64,000 bases of DNA from Nitrosomonas sp. Its GTDB lineage: Bacteria > Pseudomonadota > Gammaproteobacteria > Burkholderiales > Nitrosomonadaceae. A program made the translations under genes and the position numbers. Shown here one piece after another: positions 19,575-29,101 of this stretch. The stretch spans positions 1 to 64,000 of the forward strand of contig JADJES010000025.1 in the NCBI GenBank assembly GCA_016708955.1, written 5' to 3'. Below the pieces are notes generated by a model. The model was not told where the DNA came from, searched no databases, and saw only the letters and a program-made list of their open reading frames with translations. Numbering within the stretch: the stretch's first letter is position 1; every line of letters starts with the position of its first letter.

Positions 19575-20441
19575 CTAAACCGCTTGGCGGCGTCTGGCGC
19601 TAAAGCCCAATAAACCCAAACCTGCCAGTAGCATCGCGTAGGTTTCTGGTTCCGGCACTACAGACACAACACCCGTTAAGCCATAAGCAGGCCGAGGATC
19701 AACGCTTTGACTGAAATAATCCGTGCCGCCCACAAATATCGAGTAATCGCCCGCTGTCAAATGAAAAACTTGCGAGACCATGTGATCCGCTAAACCATCC
19801 GCACCAGGGATCGCGCCGGTACCGTAGTCGATACTGCTGCCGTCATAGGCGTGACCGATATACTGGAAGAAGCTTTCGGGCAATACGCCAACTGGATCTG
19901 TTGTTGCACCCGGATTAGCAGCGGTAGGGCCGTTCACCCATGCACCCCCTTCAAAGTTCCAACTATCGTTGGTAATTGCCCAGCTTTCTAACCCTCTGAA
20001 CGAACCTTCGGTTGCTGCGCCGCCACTATCCCGATCACGTATGTATTCCGACCCAGGTCCAAAATCGTGGTCGGCTTGCCCGCCAGTTCCTGTTGAACCA
20101 TGAGCGAGTCCCTTATAGAGAGAAAACCCGGGGTTAGTATCGCCAAGCACAGTAGCGCCAGCCGAATTAACAAAAGATAGGCCACTGAATGTAATACTCA
20201 CATCAGCCTCTTCTGTCAAACTAAACTTGTATGCGCGCAATCTGTGAGAATCCCCCCAGTCGGCATCCGTTCCGTCAATCCAACCATGATTGCCGGTAAA
20301 TGACTGATTGATAATTGTGCTCGTTGCCCCTGGTGCGGCAGTGAAAGTACCAAAATCACGGCCACCATAGCCGATATGTGCCATGGCCGGCAGCGAAGTC
20401 ATGCCAACGAGCAGCAGTGCATATTTGAATGTATTTCTCAT
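19575..20441 (-). CDS. PEP-CTERM sorting domain protein
   Basis: A 288-residue exported protein with a signal peptide (ALLLVGMTSLPAMA, cleaved before HIGYGG) and a C-terminal tag VVPEPETYAMLLAGLGLLGF followed by SARRRQAV. The body is rich in glycine, serine and aspartate and probably beta-structured; no enzyme motif is seen. The gene sits between two same-orientation IS4 copies, so recombination could delete or amplify it. An AAGGTC-like ribosome site precedes the ATG. Its exact role is unknown. Confidence 0.85.
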   Translation of the reverse strand: MRNTFKYALLLVGMTSLPAMAHIGYGGRDFGTFTAAPGATSTIINQSFTGNHGWIDGTDADWGDSHRLRAYKFSLTEEADVSITFSGLSFVNSAGATVLGDTNPGFSLYKGLAHGSTGTGGQADHDFGPGSEYIRDRDSGGAATEGSFRGLESWAITNDSWNFEGGAWVNGPTAANPGATTDPVGVLPESFFQYIGHAYDGSSIDYGTGAIPGADGLADHMVSQVFHLTAGDYSIFVGGTDYFSQSVDPRPAYGLTGVVSVVPEPETYAMLLAGLGLLGFSARRRQAV

Positions 20442-20604
20442 GAAAGACCTTTTTAAAAAATATTATTATAGAAAGCACACAAAAGTATTGTGCGTCATAC
20501 GTGATAGAGCGCGTTAATCGCATTCAACACAACTGTAGTATTTATCAAACTGTACAATGGGTCAATGTGACAAATTGTCGCACCTCATTGATTATAAATA
20601 TATT

Positions 20605-20655
20605 CTATAAAAAAGCACTCCCCCAGTTAAGCGATATTGACTCAACTGGGGGAGT
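20605..20655 (-). terminator. minus-strand rho-independent terminator
   Basis: ACTCCCCCAGTT (20617-20628) pairs with AACTGGGGGAGT (20644-20655) in a 12-bp stem. On the minus strand the stem is followed by GCTTTTTTATAG, a good U-tract. It lies just downstream of the IS4 copy 2 transposase gene, so it could end that transcript or a gene that stood there before the IS arrived. Confidence 0.7.
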
Positions 20656-20712
20656 AGGTTAATGAAAATACAAAAGTAAAATTTCCTGCGGCGAAGACGG
20701 AGATTATCTATT

Positions 20713-22382
20713 ATAACTAACGTTTCGAAGTTCATTTTAACCTAAAAATACCATTGGAATGCTTGATTTACTTGGCTTCCAGCCTCAATGTTCTGACATC
20801 AAGTTGCAGGGCTTGCACGAAGAAGCTTTGTACATGACGTTCAATTGTTGCCATGATCTGAGAGGCCGTATCACCGATCAGCATTTCCATTTCGTCGATC
20901 GCGCCCGCAATCACAGACCGAAAGACCTGCCACAATCTGGCGGCATAATCGATCGATGTGGCGTTCGCCGTGAGCTGTTGGCGTACATCCGCGATGCCGC
21001 TGGCCTGATGCCTCGACTTGGCAATCACCAGCATACAAAACCGTATCGCGGTCAAATGGATGGAGGCGATATAAGCGGCATAGTGATTGCTTTGCTCCTT
21101 GAGAAAGCCCAGATATTGTTTGGCTTCCTTGAAGTACACTTCAATCGCCCAGCGCATCGCATACAGTTCCAGTATGCGATGCGGCTCAAGGTTGGTGTCC
21201 GTAGTCAAGAATATCGCCCAGTCATGTTTTCCGGGCTGCTGGGCAATGCCGCGAACAAATAGCAGGCGCACCTTGATCCATTGATCCGCCTCGTCTGGCG
21301 AGCTACTCAAATTTAACTCAACATCCAGTGCCTTCGCCTGATACGGCTGCTCTGGTATTTTCTGCCACTGGCAGCGAATGCAGGACTGGTAGAGGGTATT
21401 CACATCCCTATCCCGGTGGATTGCTTGCCCTCCCTTGCATTCGGTTAGCCGATATTTCATGGTGTTCTTCTTCATCCGCAGAATCGGTGTCAATAGTTGC
21501 TCGTCGGCCAGGCGGATTATCGGTTTGGTGCCGAACCACGCATCTGCCAGCAAGTAATCCGCCTCGATCCCGGCGCGTTGCGCCCGGCGGATCATGTCTC
21601 CAGCCATTTGAGGCTTGGTCTGGCTTTGCGCCACCCGATAACGTTTCGCAACGATACTGCGACCATCACGGAATGGTTGATGTAGCTCTTGCGCCTTCGT
21701 TGCGCTGATAAACAACTCGCTATCGATGGGCACAAAGCCTTCCGTGCTGCTCATGCCCAGGGTCAAAACCTGTTGCCCCATAACGTGCCGTCCCGATGTG
21801 TGGTCAAAGTGGCTGGATACACCAGGCATCTTTTTTCCATGGCGCACCTGAATGGAATCATCCAACACAAACGCACGGATAGGGCTCGATGTCTTCGCGC
21901 CTCGGATTGCTTGTCGTGCAACATCCCTATGCAGATGACGCCAGTTCCAGTCTTCCTGATTCAAAGCCGCATACAGGGCATCTTTCTCGGCACAGGAGAA
22001 GGTCTTCAATGACTCCCGCGCAAACATGCCAATCGAGTCCACTTTCAACCAGACCCAAATCATCAGGCAGTACACCAGCTCATGCGCCGACGTGCCGGAG
22101 CGCTTGGCAAAGCCGATTCGATTCAGCCGCGCTTTCATGCCCATGTGCTTCCACAGATCAGCAAACAGATTGTCAATGAGGCAATCTTTGTCCCGTAATA
22201 GATTAGCCGTCAATTCTGGAAGTTCTATCGTTTTTGTGCCATGATTCATCGCGGTCTCCTGAGTTGTTTTGGCTGTTTGCAAGACATCCATTATTATACT
22301 CTTTGTGAGACCGCTTTTATTATTCTAATCAAATAATTAAGCGAGATTTTATGGGGCTTTTGAACTCCGAAACTTTAGTTAT
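20713..22382. mobile_element. IS4-family insertion sequence, copy 2 (intact)
   Basis: A 1670-bp element with imperfect terminal repeats, ATAACTAACGTTTCGAAGTTCA on the left and the complement of ATAACTAAAGTTTCGGAGTTCA on the right (20 of 22 agree). It carries one intact transposase gene. The flanks (CTATT on the left, TAAAG on the right) do not repeat, suggesting a deletion or recombination after insertion. Its right end abuts a truncated amidohydrolase gene. Confidence 0.88.
20768..22249 (-). CDS. IS4-family transposase
   Basis: A 493-residue DDE transposase. The first aspartate lies in VLDDSIQV, the second in LADAWFGT, and the IS4 signature Y-(2)-R-(3)-E-(6)-K is visible as YAMRWAIEVYFKEAK. 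The ATG at 22249 is preferred over an in-frame start 42 bases upstream because AGGAG is correctly placed before it. The N-terminal 120 residues form the family's helical DNA-binding part. Length and motifs suggest an active enzyme that could also act on the ends of copy 1. Confidence 0.92.
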   Translation of the reverse strand: MNHGTKTIELPELTANLLRDKDCLIDNLFADLWKHMGMKARLNRIGFAKRSGTSAHELVYCLMIWVWLKVDSIGMFARESLKTFSCAEKDALYAALNQEDWNWRHLHRDVARQAIRGAKTSSPIRAFVLDDSIQVRHGKKMPGVSSHFDHTSGRHVMGQQVLTLGMSSTEGFVPIDSELFISATKAQELHQPFRDGRSIVAKRYRVAQSQTKPQMAGDMIRRAQRAGIEADYLLADAWFGTKPIIRLADEQLLTPILRMKKNTMKYRLTECKGGQAIHRDRDVNTLYQSCIRCQWQKIPEQPYQAKALDVELNLSSSPDEADQWIKVRLLFVRGIAQQPGKHDWAIFLTTDTNLEPHRILELYAMRWAIEVYFKEAKQYLGFLKEQSNHYAAYIASIHLTAIRFCMLVIAKSRHQASGIADVRQQLTANATSIDYAARLWQVFRSVIAGAIDEMEMLIGDTASQIMATIERHVQSFFVQALQLDVRTLRLEAK

Positions 22383-22812
22383 TAAAGCTGCAACATCAAA
22401 AGCTGCGGAAGATCTTGGCATTCCTGGTTTGGGTACATTGACTCCGGATGCGCCAGCAGACGTGATTGCCGTAAGAGGTAATCCGTTTGAGAAGTTCAAA
22501 ATCCTGGAATATCCGGATTTGGTTTTGTCCGGCGGACGCGCGGTGGTCAATAATTACATCAATCAATCATCCGAGGAAAAGATCAACTGTGTCTTTAATT
22601 GGGCGGAAGGTAAATATTCCGGAGCCTTGGCACCTTCGGGCGCGACTACTCAAATTTCCGGCGCCTACAGCTATCGCCACTATCCGGGTACTAAAGCTTA
22701 TTTAGGTGTTTCCTCGGCAGATCATCATTTGTATTACATGAATGAAGATGATGGCCAACTGCACGACCAGGGTTTGTTGGTTAATTGGTTGTTGGTATCG
22801 GAATGTAATTAA
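22383..22812 (+). pseudogene. C-terminus of a secreted amidohydrolase, truncated by IS4
   Basis: The first 55 residues (SKAAEDLGIPGLGTLTPDAP, then ADVIAVRGNPFEKF and DLVLSGGRAVVN) match the C-terminal composite domain of amidohydrolases. The last 70 (CVFNWAEGKYSG, SYRHYPGTKAYLGVSS, LLVNWLLVSEC) are a small cysteine-bounded domain appended to various secreted betaproteobacterial proteins. The catalytic barrel is absent; the sequence upstream is the IS4 end, and an ATG inside that end at 22351 is in frame. The missing N-terminus is not found on the other side of either IS copy. Confidence 0.8.
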
Positions 22813-22847
22813 TTAACATTGTTAGAAAATAAATAAGAGGAATCATA

Positions 22848-23846
22848 ATGATCATAAAAAAAGTAGCAACAATCATAGGGTTTGCTATTGTTTTGATGGT
22901 TAATCCGGTCTATGCGCACGACCCCGTCGATAGTCTATTTCTTTCCAATAACGGCGGAAGTATCGCTGTGCGCGATGTGACCGGCCAGCCGATTGAAAGC
23001 AATATATGGCAAAGCTTCTTTGGTACCGAACGCGAATGGGACGAGCGGTCAATTTACAATCACGTGAATGCTTTTGGTACCCCGATTGATGCCACCGGCA
23101 ATGCCGCTTACATTGGCGGATCAACCGATCAGCCGCATTTGAGAAGTAGCGACGGGACCAAGAGCCCTCTCTATAATACCGAGGACTACGCATGGAATTA
23201 TTACCACCATGCGGCAGCCCTGGCCGTAGTGCCTGGAGTGGATGGCAGTGTTGACAATAAGCCGATCCGGCTTGAACTGGTTAGCGATCTTATGGTGTGG
23301 AACGGCAGCAGCTTTGTCGCAACCGGCGGTAACTCGGTCGATGTGTCAATCTGGACTTGGACGCAAGTCGATGGCGATGGCAAGAATGATTTCTATGATA
23401 CCGTGCGCTTTCCTGATGGCGGCTGGCATGCCTATCTGGATGGTACTGTACAACTTAACGGCAGTCTTGTTGAGGCAGGCGGTTATGATTTTGCTCCGGG
23501 CGACCATTATCACTGGTTGCTCCAATTGACACCCGATATCGAAGGTAATCGCGACGCTGGCGTCTATGCGCTACGTATGAGGTTCGCAACAGCGGATGAT
23601 AGTATGGGTGCTAGTGAAACTTTTGATGTGCTCCTGGCCAATGGTCTTGGCGCAAATTGGGAAGATTCTACGCATCATCCGATTTATGAAACGGCATTCA
23701 ATTTCTTGGCAGAAAATCTGGACATTTTGTCACCGGTACCCGAACCCGAAACCGAAACCTGGGCGATGTTGCTGGCTGGTCTGGGTTTTGTCGGCTGGTG
23801 CTTTAGCAATCGAAGCCGCGAGAAATCCAACGTGGTTGCCAGATAA
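22848..23846 (+). CDS. PEP-CTERM sorting domain protein, histidine-rich body
   Basis: A 332-residue exported protein. The signal peptide (TIIGFAIVLMVNPVYA) is cleaved before HDPVDS, and the C-terminal tag reads VPEPETETWAMLLAGLGFVGW followed by a basic tail; the usual PEP is followed by a slightly longer acidic stretch. The body contains YHHAAALA, GDHYHWLLQL and DSTHHP, suggesting a metal- or surface-binding protein, but no enzyme family is recognised. AGAGGAATCATA precedes the ATG. It follows the amidohydrolase remnant by 35 bases. Confidence 0.82.
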   Translation: MIIKKVATIIGFAIVLMVNPVYAHDPVDSLFLSNNGGSIAVRDVTGQPIESNIWQSFFGTEREWDERSIYNHVNAFGTPIDATGNAAYIGGSTDQPHLRSSDGTKSPLYNTEDYAWNYYHHAAALAVVPGVDGSVDNKPIRLELVSDLMVWNGSSFVATGGNSVDVSIWTWTQVDGDGKNDFYDTVRFPDGGWHAYLDGTVQLNGSLVEAGGYDFAPGDHYHWLLQLTPDIEGNRDAGVYALRMRFATADDSMGASETFDVLLANGLGANWEDSTHHPIYETAFNFLAENLDILSPVPEPETETWAMLLAGLGFVGWCFSNRSREKSNVVAR

Positions 23847-23971
23847 ATGAGCGCATAGCAAGAACTAAGGCGATTATCAAGCGCGGCACGCGGGGGTGCT
23901 GCTTGACTCTATTTATTCATACGCGCATCGCATTTCAATCCATCGGGTTGCTTTATGATCGGAGTCCCTGA

Positions 23972-24009
23972 AAACAACAACGGCATCCAAGTGGATGCCG
24001 TTGTTGTTT
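23972..24009. terminator. bidirectional terminator hairpin
   Basis: AAACAACAACGGCATCC pairs with GGATGCCGTTGTTGTTT around a short loop, a 17-bp stem with T-rich on one side and A-rich on the other. It lies between the convergent PEP-CTERM and porin genes and can serve both. Confidence 0.8.
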
Positions 24010-24022
24010 CAATTAATAGCGC

Positions 24023-25767
24023 TTAGAAACGAATGTTGTACTGAACATAGAAAAGATCAGCAGAAATACCTGGTCTCTGTGCTTCTAAATAATTTCCACT
24101 AAACAGTTTAGAGTATCCAATCAGGACATCCTGTAGACGGTTTACGTGAATGTTTGCACGGAAATCTATTTCATCGCCGACATGACTGCCTGATTGACCT
24201 GTTGGATCTCTCATTGTGGCTACACCTGCTGCGTTGTATAAGAAGTCACGATCATTCGCTAAATAGAATCTATGATACTGAGAAATAAATGTGAGCCAAC
24301 GCTTTGGATGCAGAGTTATTTGAGCATTGATATCATGAATATTCTGCCTGCCTACACGATCCAGAAAACCCATATAATAGTGACCGAACGGGAAAAGTTG
24401 GTTAAATGTATTGCTTCGGCCATCTTGTGGATTGCTATCACCGGAAGCAAAGTCGTATCTAAGCCATATCTGTGGATTCAATGGTGTTTTGAAGTGATAA
24501 CCCACACCAGTAGCTACAGCAAAAGCAGAAACATCTAGATTGGACCGTTGACCGAATTGATACATACCTTCCACTTCATATAGAATACGATCAAGGTTCC
24601 CAATTACTCGACCACCCAGAGTGTGCACAGTCGAATTCCTTGTATAATGTTTCCCAGTGCCAGATTTGCAGGAGAAACACTTCTACTGTTATCTAAACCT
24701 AGATAATAAAGGTCAACTAAATGGCTTCCCTGTTGGTCGCCCCATTTGTGAGTTCCCCATAATCCCCAGAAATTCTGGTGCGTATCCCAATTATCAAAAT
24801 TACCTTTTTCAGTAATCATTGGACGTACCCAGAATGCGTCCAGATCCCATCCAGGTGTGCGCCAGAAAGTTTTTACACCTTGGAAGGTTCTTCGTGTATT
24901 CACCCAATCCAAAGTGGAAATCAGTCTTTGAGATCCATACAGTAATTCTTGACGCCCTACGCGAACATATACGGGACCATTATTAACACTGGCCAGTTTT
25001 ATATCGGTAAACAGATTTAACATATCTGTATGGTTTCTATCCGTTGGGAGTGGAGGTAAATCAGCCCCGAGGATACGAGCATCAATAAATTCTGCAAATA
25101 AACGCACTCTATCTTGATACCATAAATCCGCATGGAATCGCGTGCGCAACAGATGAAAATCGTTATTAATGCCCGCTGCATTTAAACGACTGTCTGTTTC
25201 ATGTGTGTAGCGGTGCCAGAAATTACCGCCAAAGGAAAGCAGCCAATCATCGCCAAGATGAATACGTTTGATTGGGTCTGTGAAATATTTCTCATGATCG
25301 GGCTTATCGAGATAGCGAAAATCTACATCGAAAGCCGGTGTCGGAAGCAATGCAAATGGACCATAAGGTGTGGGATGTGGTTTATCACGCACAGTTCCGG
25401 TAATACGATCCCATAGAGTATAGTATCCTCTTCCAGGTATCGCTTTGTATTCAGGCTCAATTTCCGCCAATAGGTCTACGATAGTACGATAATCCGGATA
25501 TCCTGGAGGTAGAACAAATGATCCTGGTCGCGGCGTGGGTGTTACAGGGGGCACAGTTGATCTGTCAAGTTTACTTTCGGCAGTTTTCGCTGTGGAAGAA
25601 TCTGCGCTTGGTGTAGTGTAGTTCGATGCATGAACCTGAAGCGCTACCCCTACACCTAACAGACATATGCTAAATTTAAGTAGCCATTGCTGTAAGCTTT
25701 TTACCCAATGCACTTTTAATTCAGCGAGAGGCTTTGCTGAAAAAGGAAAAATGCTTGATGAATTCAT
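24023..25767 (-). pseudogene. alginate-export-family outer-membrane porin, frameshifted
   Basis: The gene would encode about 580 residues of an AlgE-like beta-barrel. The N-terminus has a long signal (LLKFSICLLGVGVALQVHA), a proline-rich linker, then barrel sequence such as RTRFHADLWYQDRVRLFAEF and YVRVGRQELLYGSQRLIS. Around 24630-24650 the frame breaks after NIIQGI and resumes as TRNSTVHTLGGRVIGN, continuing to the C-terminal YVQYNIRF with the terminal phenylalanine needed for outer-membrane assembly. A single-base loss explains the break. If it is a sequencing error, the porin is functional. Substrate is unknown. Confidence 0.78.
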
Positions 25768-26132
25768 TACGGAACTCCTGTTGTATGGACGTTAACATTG
25801 TGATTCAAGAGTCATGCTGTGTGAGAGATGGGTTGTACTGGTTTTCTCTGAGCAGGACCCTTTTTAGGGTATGACATTGTTTCTTAGATATTCCAGGCAT
25901 GCATTATAAGCGATAACAATTTAGCTTAAACCTCCTATTTGCCATCTTTTTCAGTATTTATTCTGATAAGAATCTAATTCTCGAATGTGTTATAGCCAAA
26001 TGTAATAAATATCAGTTATATAAATGATTCGTTTGATCAATATTAAGAAAATATACAGTGTTGTAAAATAGTGACAACGCAAGCATTATAGTTAGCTGAA
26101 AGGAATCTGAACGATGTGCTGACTGAAAAGAC
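25768..26132. other. intergenic gap upstream of the porin gene
   Basis: AT-rich; it presumably holds the porin promoter, but no reliable site can be picked. No coding sequence seen. Confidence 0.45.
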
Positions 26133-26270
26133 TAGGAGTCTGCCAGAATAGGGTCTATTGTATTTTCCGATTTTTCGTTAAATAGAATAACTATTCGCCT
26201 CAAATAATCGAAAAATCTGTCTCAAAATAGCTTTCCCTCGCTACGATCACTATTCTTGGACAGCCTCCTA
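26133..26270. repeat. MITE-like element, family 2, complete copy
   Basis: A 138-bp element whose ends are inverted: TAGGAGTCTGCCAGAATAG on the left and CTATTCTTGGACAGCCTCCTA on the right. The interior has a second pairing, GATTTTTCG with CGAAAAATC. Its right end overlaps the stop codon of the radical SAM gene. A related fragment lies at 6005-6063, overlapping the end of srkA. Confidence 0.75.
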
Positions 26271-27127
26271 AGGATTCAGTTTAACAGCCAAACCGAGTGC
26301 TTTAATTTTTTCACCATATGCAATTAACCATGATTCAGTCACTTGGGATAATTGTGCCGCTTCAGGTTGTAAAGATGGGCGCGCGATTCCGTACAACAAG
26401 ACCCCCTTGAGGGGTAACCCTTCATCTTTTAGACTCGAGACAAACTTAAGATAAGCATTGGTTTCCAATTCACTGGGTGGTGTTCCATTGATTTGGAACA
26501 CGCAGGTTTGTAGCCAAGTGGGGCAAAGCGAGGTGACGATTTGCAGGTGATGGTGAATTTTCTTTAAACTGATTCTTGTATTATTGATGCGCTGTCTTTC
26601 TTCAGGGAGCGCACGATCAAACTTAAACCAAACTTCTCCATTTAGCTGAGCCATCCGTTCCAATCCAGCCTGTACCGGCTGTCGATTAATTAAACTGCCA
26701 TTGGTGATTAACACAAGCTTTATGTTTTTTAGCGCATCAAAATTCTTCAGGATGCTGCCGATCAGTTCGATGACTTGTTCAAATTCTTTCGCACTGGTGG
26801 GTTCACCATTACCGATATGGCAATATCGTGAATTTTTCTGACTTCCGGCGGTACATGCTTTTGCATGAAATCGCCATCTACTAATTCATGCAAAAAAGAC
26901 CGTAATTCTCTTTCTAATTTATTTAGGTCAATCCGCGGCGCCGAACCACGTTTAAGATCCGGCACCTGACAATATACACAGCGCCAGTTACATGCATTAT
27001 TAGGATTGAGATTAATGCCGATTGAAACACCGCCTGCACGCCGTGATATTACTGGATACACATAAGTAAGCCCAGCGCTATCACGACTGTGGTCAGTCGT
27101 ATTCAATCGTTTAGAATCTGATTGCAA
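26268..27127 (-). pseudogene. radical SAM protein, frameshifted
   Basis: A radical S-adenosylmethionine enzyme of about 285 residues. The cluster motif CNWRCVYC (CxxxCxxC) lies near residue 45, preceded by GINLNPNNA. Near 26819 the frame shifts: IAISVMVNPP is read where IAISGNGEPTSAKEF is expected, requiring one extra G in TCGGT. Downstream the frame reads LVLITNGSLINRQPV and continues to a TAG stop at 26268, inside a repeat element. The start is uncertain (TTG at 27127 is the longest). It is possibly related to the 7-deazaguanine pathway given the divergent queD neighbour, but sequence alone does not show it. Confidence 0.7.
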
Positions 27128-27172
27128 TGTTACAATTCCACATATTTATTTTGCGCTATTAAAATTGTACGT

Positions 27173-27622
27173 ATGTTAATCACACGCAAGCTGGAATTCG
27201 ATGCGGGCCATCGCATTTCGACGCACAACAGCCAGTGCCGTCATTTGCATGGTCATCGCTATATGATCGAAATCACCCTATCGGGTAACATTATCGCCGA
27301 CGAAGGCATTGCTGAGCAAGGCATGGTCATGGATTTCTCAGAAGTGAAGCGTATTGCCAAATCCGTTCTGGTTGATCAATGGGATCATGCATTTCTGGTA
27401 TATTCGGGTGATACGGTGGTATTGCAATTTTTACAATCTATCGAAGGTCACAAAACGGTCGTGCTGGATGTTCAACCAACGGCAGAGAATCTGGCTTTAA
27501 TTGCTTTTGATATTTTAGATGAAGCTTACCAGGATAGCTACGGCAATCATCTTCAATTAGAGCAAGTGCGATTGTTTGAAACACCGAACTGCTGGGCTGA
27601 TGCGCTACGTGGGGCACACTAA
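27173..27622 (+). CDS. queD: 6-carboxytetrahydropterin synthase
   Basis: QueD converts 7,8-dihydroneopterin triphosphate to 6-carboxy-5,6,7,8-tetrahydropterin in queuosine and archaeosine-type 7-deazaguanine synthesis. The 149-residue protein has zinc ligands in FDAGHRI and HLHGHRY, the catalytic cysteine in NSQCRHLHGH, and the PTAENLA block. The ATG at 27173 (MLITRKLEFDAGH) is preferred over an ATG 51 bases upstream, whose added residues do not fit the family. It is divergent from the radical SAM gene, so the two share a promoter region, and it is followed 22 bases on by tatD. Confidence 0.93.
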   Translation: MLITRKLEFDAGHRISTHNSQCRHLHGHRYMIEITLSGNIIADEGIAEQGMVMDFSEVKRIAKSVLVDQWDHAFLVYSGDTVVLQFLQSIEGHKTVVLDVQPTAENLALIAFDILDEAYQDSYGNHLQLEQVRLFETPNCWADALRGAH

Positions 27623-27644
27623 CTTTTTGAAGATCTCTTAATAT

Positions 27645-28418
27645 ATGTTCATTGATTCGCATTGTCATCTCGATTTTCCTGATCTTGCAGCAAATCTGGA
27701 TGAATTGTTACGCAAAATGCAGGAAAACCAAGTGACTCACGCACTGTGTGTCAGTGTTAATTTGCCGCATTTCCCTCGTGTGCGGGCATTAGCCGAAGCA
27801 CATGAAAACTTATTTGCCTCCGTTGGCGTGCATCCGGATTATGAAGACCAGATAGAACCGGAAGCTGACGAATTAGCGGATCTCGCCAACCATCCCAAGG
27901 TCATTGCCATTGGTGAGACCGGTCTGGATTACTTTCGTCTGACTGGAGATTTGGAATGGCAACGAAAGCGCTTCCGCCAGCACATCCGCGCAGCACGAAA
28001 AGCGAAGAAACCCTTGATCATTCATACGCGCTCAGCCGCTGCAGATACGCTGCGGATTATGCAAGAAGAGGGGGCTGATGAAGTGGGCGGTGTGATGCAT
28101 TGCTTTACTGAGAGTTGGGAAGTGGCACAACAAGCAATTGCAATGAATTTTTATATTTCATTCTCGGGCATCGTGACATTCAAAAATGCCGTGGTATTAA
28201 AAGAAGTGGCTAAGAATATTCAATTGGATAGAATGCTGATTGAGACAGATTCACCCTATCTTGCGCCGGTTCCTTTTCGGGGCAAGCTGAACCAACCCGC
28301 ATATGTGCGTCATGTGGCCGAAGAAATAGCACAATTGCGGTCCATGACAGTAGAGGAAATTGCGGTTGCAACTACGGATAATTTTTTTAACTTATTTAAA
28401 GTGAACAGAAATGGATAA
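27645..28418 (+). CDS. TatD-family metal-dependent hydrolase
   Basis: A 257-residue TIM-barrel deoxyribonuclease of the TatD/YcfH family. Metal ligands are in DSHCHLDF (residues 4-11), GETGLDYF (about residue 90), IIHTRSA, MHCFTES and ETDSPYLAP. Length is normal for YcfH-type proteins. It overlaps the following ankyrin gene by 8 bases, suggesting coupled translation. The queD gene upstream is probably in the same transcript. Confidence 0.93.
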   Translation: MFIDSHCHLDFPDLAANLDELLRKMQENQVTHALCVSVNLPHFPRVRALAEAHENLFASVGVHPDYEDQIEPEADELADLANHPKVIAIGETGLDYFRLTGDLEWQRKRFRQHIRAARKAKKPLIIHTRSAAADTLRIMQEEGADEVGGVMHCFTESWEVAQQAIAMNFYISFSGIVTFKNAVVLKEVAKNIQLDRMLIETDSPYLAPVPFRGKLNQPAYVRHVAEEIAQLRSMTVEEIAVATTDNFFNLFKVNRNG

Positions 28419-29067
28419 CCTGCCTGCTAATTCGCGATTCTTATCTGTTTTAATTGCAGCAATTGTTTTTTTCTTATCTACAAAAGTTATTGCTGGTGTT
28501 CAAGATGATTTTTTCTGGGCTATCGACAAAGATAATTTATCTCAAGTATCCGAATTAATTAAAAAAGGCGCTAACCCTGATGTTCTGAACGCAGAAGGGT
28601 ACACGTCACTCATGGTTGCTGCAAAGACCGGCAATCTAAAATTAGCACAGTTCCTGATCGATGCTGGTGCGAAACTCAATATCCGCAATAGACTGGGTGA
28701 AACAGCCATTATGTTGGCCAGCTATCAAGGCCAAGCTGAAATGGTGAAGCAGTTCTATATCAAAGGAGCGGAGATTAATCACAGTGGATGGAATCCTTTA
28801 CTTTATGCTGCTTCAGGCGGACATGTGGATACGATTCGATTACTTTTGAATGCGGAAGCCGATATTAACGCGACTTCAGATAATGGAACTACTGCATTGA
28901 TGATGGCGGTGAGAGGGAATCATTTGGACGCAGTTTCATTATTACTTCACAATGGCGCAGATCCCGGTATCAAAAATGAGCAGGGTGACAATGCGCTTAT
29001 CTGGGCTGAGAAAAGAGATCACCAGGACATCGCAAAATTACTGAAGAGCCATGGTTTATCAAAGTAA
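28411..29067 (+). CDS. ankyrin-repeat protein, exported
   Basis: A 218-residue protein with an N-terminal hydrophobic signal or anchor (FLSVLIAAIVFFLSTKVIA, residues 9-27) and five or so ankyrin repeats, e.g. LNAEGYTSLMVAAKTGNLKL, RLGETAIMLASYQGQAEM and EQGDNALIWAEKRDHQDI. Ankyrin stacks bind other proteins; the signal suggests a periplasmic site. It overlaps the end of the TatD gene, an arrangement that implies co-expression. The binding partner is unknown. Confidence 0.88.
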   Translation: MDNLPANSRFLSVLIAAIVFFLSTKVIAGVQDDFFWAIDKDNLSQVSELIKKGANPDVLNAEGYTSLMVAAKTGNLKLAQFLIDAGAKLNIRNRLGETAIMLASYQGQAEMVKQFYIKGAEINHSGWNPLLYAASGGHVDTIRLLLNAEADINATSDNGTTALMMAVRGNHLDAVSLLLHNGADPGIKNEQGDNALIWAEKRDHQDIAKLLKSHGLSK

Positions 29068-29101
29068 ATCTTTTGTCCTATAAAGCTATTGCGCGCCGCT
29101 C

